Shown in pieces: positions 9,609 to 19,172 of a stretch of DNA of 41,761 bases. The position numbers were made by a program, and so were the translations under genes. The stretch is from Eimeria necatrix (Eukaryota; Apicomplexa; Conoidasida; Eucoccidiorida; Eimeriidae): the NCBI RefSeq assembly GCF_000499385.1, contig NW_013653309.1, forward strand, positions 1-41,761, written 5' to 3'. Every line of letters starts with the position of its first letter. The first letter of the stretch is position 1. The notes under the pieces are model-generated. The model had not been told where the DNA came from. It did not search any database and saw only the letters and a list, made by a program, of their open reading frames with translations.

Positions 9609-11706
9609 ACGGATGCGGGCAAACAAGGACGCGTTAAAGGCAGCAGTAAACTGCAGATCTTTTCAGTTGGAAATATTTAAAGATGGTCTTTTAATGCATT
9701 TATAAATGTATTTGGAGCTGCAAGTTTTTAAAATGCATCAAAAAGTCTTTCTAAAGCACTTTTGCGCATGCAAAGAGCTGCGCATACACCCCAAGCTGCA
9801 CTGTAGAAAGCCGCTAATGCGCATGCATGCATGCGGCGCTTTTCTTGCAAGAGTCTGACTTTAGAAATTACCATAAAGTGCATTTGCATGCATTTGTGGA
9901 AGTTTTCCGGTACTTATTCTTGCATGCAAGTGCCCGCGCATGCACGAAGAAAAATAATAATAAAATTATCCGGGGTCCTTTATTTGCATGCATGCACCCG
10001 AACAAATCGATCTTTTCAAACATCTGGAGCTTTTGTCATATAAAATGCACAACAGTACATAAAATCTATTATATAGATTTGCAATATAAATATATAATGG
10101 AAATATATAATATATATATGGGCAGTTCATCGTAACTTTCTGTGAATGGACATTTGCATTTGTTTTCGTACATTTTCTATTCCACATATTCATATATTCT
10201 CTGTATACGTACATAAGTCCAGGAGTCTGTATTATATATATGTATGTATATCTACATATATATGTATAATAAGCAATATATAATAGAAATATAATATATA
10301 TATATATACATGTAAATAAGTGTAAATATACATATATACATATATATATAATTAAACCCAGATGCATAGATGTATATTAATGGCAAATGAACAAATAAAA
10401 GTGCATTTCGGCCCCGACGAATTTGCTGAAATATCTGCATTTAAGTTGCATGCATGCGCACTTGCAAATGTTTACAATGTGCGCATATTATGCATAATAT
10501 TATTATAATATCGTGGCAATATTTTCATAGTATTATGGCAATACGTTCTTAATATTATGGTAACATTTTAATAGTATTATTGCAACGATTTAATAGTGTT
10601 GTGGTAGCATTATGGTAACATTATGTAATGTGGTGGTAATATTATATGTACCTATTATGTGCAGTGTTACCTGTAGATGGATAACATAATTTAAACTTGT
10701 TAGATAGTTTATTTACTTATTAATTATATTTATATTTATATTTACATTTATATTTGTATTTGTATTTATATTTGTATTTTTATGCATTATTTATTTACTG
10801 TTTGCTTATGTGTAATACCATTTATTATTTGTGTATATATCTCAAGTACTATTTCCGCATTATGTTTATTTGCACCAGATCGTTTAGTTATTACGTTTAA
10901 ATGTATAATACCATTTGTTTATTATTTCTAAATGAATAATATTATTTATCTATTATATTTGTATACATGCATAATATTATTCATATATATATAATTGTAC
11001 ATTTTGCATTCTTATGTGTATATATGCATATTACCATTTATTTACCATGTGCATTTGCATAATACCTTTTTTGTTATGTATATATGTATAGCATTATTTA
11101 CTTATATATTTACGCGAATATTTATAAGTGCAATTCAGCAAACTATACCTTTTGAACAAGTTTAAATGGCAAAGCGTTGTATGTACATTTACATATATAT
11201 ATATCTATAGTAGGTATAATATGAAAAGTACAATGTATAATATATAAATAAAAAAATATATATATATGTGTATATATATATGTATATATATCAGTAAGCA
11301 TACTGCAGTGAAACATTCATGTATATACCTAGATGTATATGAATAAATATATATATATATATTACATTTATATAAATAAATATATATAGTATATCAAACT
11401 GTAGTATATATATACCTCTATGTACAAATGTAGTGTATTAATGTAAATAAATATATATAGTATATTGATATATAGTGTATATATACCTTTATATACAAAC
11501 ATATATACATATATACAATAACCTATATTTATATACATATATACACATATAAAGATACACGTATATGCATGCACATTTATATATATTTATGACACATATA
11601 TACCTTTTAAATGATAAATGCACTTTTAAATGAGGAAATACAGACATATACAGATAAACGTCACATTATATTTATCCACAGCTGTAGAAATGTGCAAATA
11701 TTCATG

Positions 11707-11789
11707 CTGTATGTACACCTGAAATAGCCGCCCGCCGCAGCGGTGTCTGTACACCCCAAAATGCATGCATGCACGCGGTGTATCGACAC
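11707..11789. repeat. Cluster of three diverged GTGTACGTACAC elements
   Basis: CTGTATGTACAC at 11707-11718, GTGTCTGTACAC at 11743-11754 and GTGTATCGACAC at 11778-11789, spaced 35-36 bp. The middle positions vary while the outer GTGT and ACAC are kept, which suggests a two-half-site element. Confidence 0.65.
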
Positions 11790-12077
11790 CCCCTGAAAAC
11801 GAGGAAATCGGCAGCACTTGAAGTTCTCGGAAACTATTTGCCGATTTGATGAATTTTAGAATTAAAAGAGGAACAAAGACAGTCAAAAAGAGAAAAATAT
11901 TTCGAAATAATTCCCAACAGAAGAAGAACTGGCATTTGCAAGTGCAGGTCAAAAGCAAGCAAGAGAAGAAACGAAGAAGAGTCTTCTGAAGTGAAAGAAA
12001 GTGGCAGCAAGCAAATGCAAAAGAAATGGAATTAGGCAAACAGAAAAAACAAATAAGTAAAGAAATAAATAAATACT

Positions 12078-12145
12078 TTTTGGGGCCCCACAGGCGACTT
12101 TTTCGCCAATTACCCCCGGGCCAAAAAGGCAGCCTGGGGGCCCCC
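12078..12145. repeat. Short GGGGCCCC patch
   Basis: Two or three GGGGCCCC-type cores within mostly AT-rich DNA. No coding signal. Confidence 0.6.
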
Positions 12146-12438
12146 AAGTGCACAAAGGCAAACAAATGCGCCAAAGCTCCTTTATGCACTTTACCACATT
12201 TTAATAAACCATTTTGCATGCATGCAAATAGTTATTAGCATTAATGGCACAAATGGCAGTGAAGACTGCCCGCGGCTAGAAGGTCCAGGCAAAATGCCTT
12301 TCTTTGAAGTTTCTTTTTTATTTCAAATGAAACTTTTGCAAACAAATGCCAAATTCAGAACAATGAAGCATTTAAATCCAAACAAGCCGCAAAGAGGGGC
12401 TCTGCGGGCCTTCAGGGCTTCTGCAGGGGTCCTTCGCT

Positions 12439-12475
12439 GCAAACCCTAAACCCTAAACCCTAAACCCTAAACCCT
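12439..12475 (+). repeat. AAACCCT telomere-like array
   Basis: Five perfect AAACCCT units about 200 bp downstream of the stop codon of the minus-strand gene ending at 12680. It lies at the edge between the AT-rich island and the repeat-rich gene region. Confidence 0.9.
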
Positions 12476-12679
12476 TGACGGTTACGCTTCTTACTGCATG
12501 CCTTCTGGCCAGCATTCTATCTCTCGGGGGTTTCAGCGGCCTGTGTTCGGGCTTGAGGAGTTGCTGCTCCTCCTGTACTGCAGCTGTTGCTGCTGCTGCT
12601 GCTGCTGCTGTTGCTTGTTGCTGCTGCTGCTGCTGTTCCCCGAGCTCCTCGTAGGCAGTCGTGCTGTTGCGGCTTGCGT

Positions 12680-13951
12680 CTACTGCTGCTGGTAATGGTA
12701 CTGGTGGTGGTGCTGGTAGTGTCGCTGCAGCAGCTGCTGCTGCTCCAGCAGCTGCTGCTGCTCCTGCTGATGCAGCAGCTGCTCCTGCTGGAGCAGCAGC
12801 TGCTGCTGCTCCTGCTGCTGGAGCAGCAGCAGTTGCTGCCGCTCCTGCAGCAGTTGCTGCTGCTGCTCCTGCTGGAGCAGCAGCAGTTGCTGCCGCTCCT
12901 GCTGCAGCAGCAGCTGTTGCTCCTGCAGCAGCAGCTGCTGCTGCTGCTCCTGCTGCAGCAGCTGCTGCTTCTGCTCCTGCAGCAGCAGCTGCTGCTCCTG
13001 CAGCAGCTGCTGCCGGTCCGGTTCCTGCAGCTGCTGCTCCTGCTCCTGCTGCACCAGCTGCGTCGCCTTCAACAGCTCCAGCTGCCGCGCTTGAGCCAAG
13101 CGGGACGGCGACCCTCCCGTTTGCTGCCGCTGCTGCTGCTGCTGCTGCGCTGCTTGCTGCAGCCGCTGCAGCCGCTGCAGCAGCTGCTCGTTTTCTTCGG
13201 TGTTTTTGTGCTGCTGCTCCTCGAAGTTCTTCTCCAACTCTCTCTTTTTCCGCAGCTCAGATCTCCGCTTCCGCAGCAAAGCTTTCCTTTGGTGCTTCAG
13301 CAGCACTTTGTCGATTTCGTCTAGCTGCTCGCGCCAGCGCAGCTGTTCCTGTTCCTCGAGTTCTTGCTGCTGCTGCTGCTGCTGCTGCTTCTGCTGGCTC
13401 TTCTTCTGCTGCTGCTTGGGGCGTTTCCGCTGCTGCCGCTTCTCCCCCTGCTGCTGCTGCTGCTGCTTCTTGGCCTCCTGCTGCTGGCGCCTCTTCTCTT
13501 CCTGCTGCTGCCGCCTCTCGAGCTCGCGCTGCTTCCGCTTTTCCATTTGCTGCTGCTTCCGCCTTTCCATCTCCTGCTGCTTCTGCTTCTCCAGCTCCTG
13601 CTGCTTCCGCCGCAGCTGCTGCAGCTTCTGTTCCTTCAGCTTCTTCCGACTCCGCATGCTGGCTTGTCTTCGTTTTTGGGCTTCGAGTTGCTGCAGCTTC
13701 TGTGCTGCAATCTGTTCCATTTGCTGCACTGAGATGCGCTGCGGCTGCTTCTTCTTGAGTTCCTGGCGGACTTCTTCTGCGGTTTTGTGCTGCATCTCCG
13801 CAGAGATTTGCTGCAGCAGCTCGGCCTCAGTGAGGGGAGTTGCTGCTGCTTGCTGCGGGCCTTCTGCAGCTTGCTGCTGCTGCTCGTGGGGGTGCGGCGG
13901 CGTTTGCTGCTGCAGCGCGTCGCCCGTTTGCTGCTGGCCGTCCTGCGCGGC

Positions 13952-13982
<31 letters not shown>

Positions 13983-14067
13983 AGCTGCAGCGCCTCTTCT
14001 CGTTTGCGCAGCAGCTCGTCGATGTTGAGCAGCAGCTGCTGCTGCTCGCTGCAGGCGCCTTCCTCGC

Positions 14068-14114
<47 letters not shown>

Positions 14115-14543
14115 AGCTCTTCCCCGTCGGCCAGCTCCCCCTGCTGCTGCTGCTGCTGCTGCTGCAGCTGCTGCTGCCACTCCTCGTCGTCCTTCTGGAA
14201 CTCCTTCCACCTGCCAAGACCCAGCCTGCGGACGGCCCCCCTGCAGAGGATCTTCTGCTTCAAAGGCACCAAAATGTAGGCCGGCGGGCGCTGCTGCCGG
14301 CGGTAGAAGTTGAGGGCTTGCTGCAGCGCGAGAGCCAACTTGTTGTTTGCTTCTGCTGACAGCCGGTAAGCAGCAGAAGCTGTGGGGCCCCTGTAGTCCG
14401 GCAAGGCTTTTACGAGGGCCCCCCACCACTGGTCCCTCCTGGCTTGGGGCCCCAGGACGGAGCTGGCAGCAAAGAGGGAGTCTGCGAGGAGCAGCGCGAA
14501 GGCCATGCGGTCTACGGTTTCTTTCGGCTTCAGCCGCCGCACG

Positions 14544-14579
<36 letters not shown>

Positions 14580-14672
14580 AGCAGCTGCCGCATCTCCTCG
14601 TCCTCCTCCTCGTCCTCCTCCTCCTCCTCCTCCTCCTCCTCCTCGGGCTCCCCGCGCCGCCGCCGCCGCCGC

Positions 14673-14708
<36 letters not shown>

Positions 14709-14973
14709 GGCAGCGGGTCGCTGTGGAAGACCGCGTGGCTCACCAGCGCCTCCAGGCTGCGCATCAGCCGCAGCAAAGAGTCGCTGCCAACTGCCGGCAA
14801 CTTCAAGAGGCCCCTTATGGCTATGATGGCCAACATGGGCCACGAGGACTTGAGGCCAAGAGGCCTCAAGTTTGCTGCAGCAAAGGGCCTCACGGAGGCC
14901 CCTGGGAGGACTGTGGGGAGTCTGTAGAAGGGGTGGCTGGCCAGCTGTTCGCGCGGGCAGCCCGAGCTGCCGG

Positions 14974-15005
<32 letters not shown>

Positions 15006-15101
15006 AAGTACGGCGCGCTGGCCCCCGGCTGCTGCTGCGCCTCCAGCCGCAGCAGCGGCACCTTCACGCAGCACGGCTGCACGGACTGCGAAGGCGAAGA
15101 G

Positions 15102-15138
<37 letters not shown>

Positions 15139-15245
15139 CCAGCGCTGCGTCCGTTGCTGCTTCTGCGGAGTCCGGAGACGCCGCTGGCGAGTCACCCGCT
15201 GCTTCCACCGAGGCGCACTCAGCTTCTGCTGCTCCCGCGGGACTC

Positions 15246-15282
<37 letters not shown>

Positions 15283-15929
15283 CTGCTGCTTCTGCTGCTT
15301 CTGCTTCTGGGCTTTCTGCTGTTGCGGACGATGACGAGGATCTTCTTGAGGCGCCTCCTGGGGATCGGGGTGGCTCTGCGGCTGCTGCTGCTGCTGCTGA
15401 TGAGGGGCTTTCTGCTGCTGCTGCTGGTGATGGGGATGGACCTGCTGCTGCTGCTGGTGATGGGGATGGCCCTGCTGCTCCTGCTGGTGATGGGGATGGA
15501 CCTGCTGCTGCTGCTGGTGATGGGGATGGTCCTGCTGCCGCTGCTGCTGATGGTGATGGTCCTGCTGCTGCTGCTGCTGATGGTGATGGTCCTGCGGCTG
15601 CTGCTGCTGATGGTGATGGTTCTGCGGCTGCTGCTGCTGGTGATGGTGGTTCTGCTGCTGCTGCTGATGGTGATGCTGGTTCTGCTGCTGCTGCTGCTGG
15701 TGATGAAGGTCCTGCTGCTGCCGGTGATGAAGGTCCTGCTGCTGCTGCTGCTGGTGATGAAGGTCCTGCTGCTGCTTCTGAGGTTTCTGCCGCTAGGCCT
15801 GCTGCTGGTCCTGCTGCTGGGCTTTCTGCAGGCTCTGCTGCTGCTGCTGCTGCTGCTGCTGGTGAGGGCGCAGGGGATCCGGCAAGCACCAAAAAGGCGG
15901 ACGGGGCAGGCTGGGGACTCTGTTGCTGC

Positions 15930-15961
<32 letters not shown>

Positions 15962-16246
15962 CTCTGCTGCGCCTTTTTCGGCTTCCGCAGCCTCAGCTGC
16001 TACTGCTGCTGCTGCTGCTGCTGCTGCTTCTGCCGCTATATCTGCTGCTGCTTGCAGGGCAGGCAACGCAGGTATCTGAGGAGAAGCAAAAGGAACAGAA
16101 GCCACAACAAACAGCAGCAGCAGCAGCAGGACTCTTTTCTTGAAAAACAAGAAATCGCTTTTAATTGCAAAAGGATTTAATGCAAACAGCCAAGCATTTT
16201 CGCAAAAAGCCCCAAAAGTATTATTTGAATTAATAAAAAAACGCAT
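12680..16246 (-). CDS. Q/A-rich coccidian membrane or secreted protein with conserved split domain
   Basis: A single open frame of 1188 codons from ATG 16246. A hydrophobic stretch FKKRVLLLLLLFVVASVPFA (residues about 35-54) looks like a signal anchor or late signal peptide. An A/P/S-rich part follows, with a GPSPSAAAAA repeat (about 15400-15790). Two non-repetitive blocks then appear: HPFYRLPTVLPGASVRPF...SWPMLAIIAIRGLLKLP (about 14710-14970) and ETVDRMAFALLLADSLFAAS...WWGALVKALPDY...ALQQALNFYRRQQRPPAYIL (about 14230-14540), split by a Q/R/E insert. The pattern HPFxRLP, LG/LLxDSL, WW, RPxxxxxPLK matches an unnamed domain I recall in many Eimeria and related coccidian proteins (from memory, not searched). 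The C-terminal third is a K/E/R/Q coiled coil (EKQKQQEMERRKQQ type) ending in poly-Q/L. An exact GTGTACGTACAC palindrome lies 39 bp upstream of the ATG. Function unknown. Confidence 0.72.
15395..15800 (-). repeat. Coding minisatellite, GPSPSAAAAA units
   Basis: About twelve units of near 30 bp (GGTGATGGGGATGG followed by (A/T)CCTGCTGCTG) on the plus strand, read on minus as GPSPSAAAAA and variants ending ESPSSAAAAA, EPASPSAAAA, GPSSPAAAAA. Unit length drops toward 15790. Lies in the extracytoplasmic N-terminal half of the protein. Confidence 0.85.
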
Positions 16247-16284
16247 GCACAAAGTCTCAATGACTTGCAGCAGCACAAGTCTGG

Positions 16285-16298
16285 GGTGTACGTACACC
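16285..16298. promoter_or_regulatory. GGTGTACGTACACC palindrome just upstream of the 16246 ATG
   Basis: A perfect 14-bp dyad, 39 bp before the ATG of the minus-strand gene. Of all copies this is the only one immediately next to a supported start codon, so it may be a core promoter or 5' UTR element. Role inferred from position only. Confidence 0.45.
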
Positions 16299-16887
16299 GC
16301 ATTTTAAATGCAACCAAATGCGCATTAAAGCAGAAAATGAAAGTTAAATAAATAAAGAAACATTAAACACTATTAGGCAAATAATATATATATATTTATG
16401 AATTTATAAAAGTGTTTAAGCCAGAAAAAGCCTATGTACAAGTATATAAACATATATACATATGTAATACTTTATGTATATTTATTCGTAGGGGCATTTA
16501 AGGCATATGAGACAATCAGGCACCAAATTGTCCATCTTTATATTTACAAATACTTCACAATATATGTACATTTATATATATAAGTAAATAATAACATATA
16601 TAAGAATAAATATTTATATATAAATATATAAATGTATAAATATATAAGTATATAAATATATAAGTATATAAATATATAAATATATAAATATATAAATATA
16701 AATATACATAAATATGTAAATGTGTAAATGAATGAAGAGGGCCAAAAGGCTCTGGACTTAAAAAAGGCAAAGCGGGCCAAAAGTGCAAATGGAAGAAATA
16801 CCATTTGCAACAAAGTGCAGCAAAAAAGAAAAATAAAAGCCTTTAAAAGGAGAAAAAGAAAATAAAAAAAGAAACAAAAGAAACTCT
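16299..16887. other. AT-rich intergenic region between the two large minus-strand genes
   Basis: ATATATAAATAT microsatellites at about 16385-16405 and 16600-16720. No heptamer or CAG repeats and no conserved frame. It holds the promoter of the 16246 gene and the 3' UTR of the 16890 gene. Confidence 0.7.
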
Positions 16888-17108
16888 TCAAAAGACAAGT
16901 CCAATAAATATAACTTCAGCAGCAAAAAGACACAACTGCAGCAAACTTACAGAACCTCTGGGCCTTCTGTACGAATCTCGGCCGCGGGGCCCCTGGCGCC
17001 CCCGGGGCCCCCAGGGCCCACTCAGCTTGGGGGCCCTCGGGGGGCCCCCAGGTCTTTTGGGGCTGGTGAGGGCTTCCTCCAGCGGGGGGGGCCCCGGGGG
17101 CCCCCCCC

Positions 17109-17143
<35 letters not shown>

Positions 17144-17319
17144 AGGGCCCCCTGAATGGAGCTCTCCAGCAGCGGGGGCTCCCCAGAGCTGCTGCTGCCG
17201 CTGAGGCCCTCCAACATGGGCCCCTCCAGCAGCGGGGGCCCCACGGGGGCCCCCGCGCTGCTGCTGGAGGGCCCCCCCATGGGCCCCTTCAGCGGAGGGG
17301 GCCCCACGGGGCCCCCCGA

Positions 17320-17350
<31 letters not shown>

Positions 17351-18460
17351 GGGAGGGGCCCCTCGAGAGTGGGGGGCCCCGGGGGGCCCCCCGGAGCAGA
17401 AGTAAGGGCCCGCAGCAAACAATCCAAGGAGGACATTCGGGCACAGTTTCGAACATCGGAGGCCCCCAGAAGTCCCAGCAAATGGGAGCAAAGGACAGGG
17501 AACTTTTGGACATTAGAAGGGAGCTGCAGCTGGGGCTGCTGCAGCTGCTGCTGCAGCTGCTGCTGCAGCTTCTGCAGCTGCTGCGGGTTCTGCAGCTGTT
17601 GCTGCTGCTGCTGCAGCAGCTGCTGCTGCTGCTCCAGCTGCTGCTGCTGCAGCTGCAGCTGCACCTGCTGCTGCTGCAGCTGCTCCAGCTGCTGCTGCAG
17701 CTGCTGCTGCTGTAGCTGCTGCTCCAGATGCTGCTGAAGCCGCTGCTGAATGTGCTTCTGCAGCTGCTCCTGCAGCAGCTGTTGCTGCTGCTGCTCCCCC
17801 TCCTCCTCCTCCTGCAGCTGCTGCAGTCGTTGCAGCTGCTGCTCACCCTCCGGCGGCTGCTGGTGTTCAAATTGTTGTTGCTGCTGTTCCTGCTGCTGCT
17901 GCTGCTGCTGTTGTTTTTGTTGTTGTTGCTGCTGTTGTTGCTGCTGCTGTTGTTGTTCTTGTTGTTCTTGTTTTTGTTGCTTCTGCCGCTCCAGCAGCGC
18001 CTGCTGCTGCTGCTGTTCTTCTGGCTGCTGCAGCTGCTGCAGCAGCTGCAGCAGCAGCTGCTGCTGCTGCTGGCCGCTGGCTCTTGGCTCTTCTGCATTG
18101 CCGTCCATAGAGTCTACTGCTATCTCTTTCACATCTTCTGGCTCTCCTTTCTCATTTTCCCATTTAATTTTCTTTCCCTCTTCCTCTTCTTCCTCTGTTG
18201 TTTCATTTGCTGCTTCTGGTGGCCCTGCAGCAGCAGCAGCAGCAGCAGCAGCTGCTGCTGCTGCGGGGGAGTTTGCGGCATCGCCTCGTGCTTCTTTCTG
18301 TGTGTCTTCTGCTGCAGTTTGCTGCTCCGCTGCTTCCCGCCTGACCCTCTTTAGCTGCTGCTGCTGCTGCTGCTGCTCTGCAGCAGCAGCAGCATCGTCA
18401 GGGCTGCCTGCTGACTCTTCACGGGTTCGCTTCTGGGGCCTTTGGCCATCCCACTCCTCC

Positions 18461-18504
<44 letters not shown>

Positions 18505-18739
18505 GGAAGCAGCGGGGCTGTCGGGGGGGCCCTCGTCCGCGTCTTCTGTGTCTTCTTGACTTTCGTCTTCTGCTGCTGCTGCTTCTGGACTCCAAGGAAT
18601 TCCCATGGAAGGATTCAGCAGCCACTCTTCGAAGTTAGCAGCATCTTCATCAGCTTCGAGCAGCAGCAGCTTCTCATCGAGGTCATCTGGCAGCAGCTCG
18701 GGGTCCTCATCGTCTTCTCCAGCATCAGCTGTGTCTTCG

Positions 18740-18776
<37 letters not shown>

Positions 18777-18943
18777 CGTCCGAGCTTGTTGCGCTCAAAG
18801 TGCTCTCCGTGCTGCAGCTGATCGGCCGGTCCCTGGGGACCAGCAGCAGCCGCTGCTGCTGCTGCTGCTCTTCTTTAGAACAAGGAAAAGAAACTTCTGT
18901 GCTATTTAGTTCTTCTTTGCCTTCTGTTGGCTCGCCGGGCTCC

Positions 18944-18980
<37 letters not shown>

Positions 18981-19133
18981 TCGCAGGCGCTTCCGCCAAC
19001 GGGTCCAGCACCCACTCTGCCAGTGCAGCAGCAGCAGCAGCACCGTCGTCGCCGTCTGCAGCAAGAGCTTCTTCAATGTAATGTGTCACTGAGTTATTCG
19101 GGTCCAGCCCTTCCTCCACCTCAGCCTCAGCCT

Positions 19134-19172
<39 letters not shown>

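Larger units (their letters stand above)
7200..10050. repeat. TGCATGCA-dense segment
   Basis: GCATGC/TGCATGCA palindromes recur roughly every 50-150 bp (for example near 7206, 7680, 8135, 8290, 8585-8635, 8850-8900, 8956, 9825, 9988). TGCATGC is an established ApiAP2 recognition sequence in apicomplexan promoters. Here it decorates a region without a supported gene, so the regulatory meaning is unclear. Confidence 0.75.
6551..12430. other. AT-rich, gene-poor island
   Basis: About 5.9 kb with almost no CAG or heptamer repeats. It holds an (AT)n tract at about 6680-6752, further AT microsatellites at 7320-7375 and 10040-11620, many TGCATGCA palindromes and a dozen GTGTACGTACAC-type elements. 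Open frames are short, strewn with ATA/TAT codons and lack recognisable domains, so I call no gene. It resembles the repeat-poor type of segment known from Eimeria chromosomes but without the genes. A non-coding RNA cannot be excluded. Confidence 0.65.

Noticed and set aside
6551..12430. Protein genes from short frames in the AT-rich island
   Set aside because: Frames of 60-200 codons are I/Y/K/N-biased microsatellite translations with no domains or consistent splice structure.
13200..14279. Long plus-strand C/S/L-rich frames opposite the 12680-16246 gene
   Set aside because: They are complements of CAG runs. Only the minus frame contains non-repetitive conserved-looking blocks and a coherent coiled coil.
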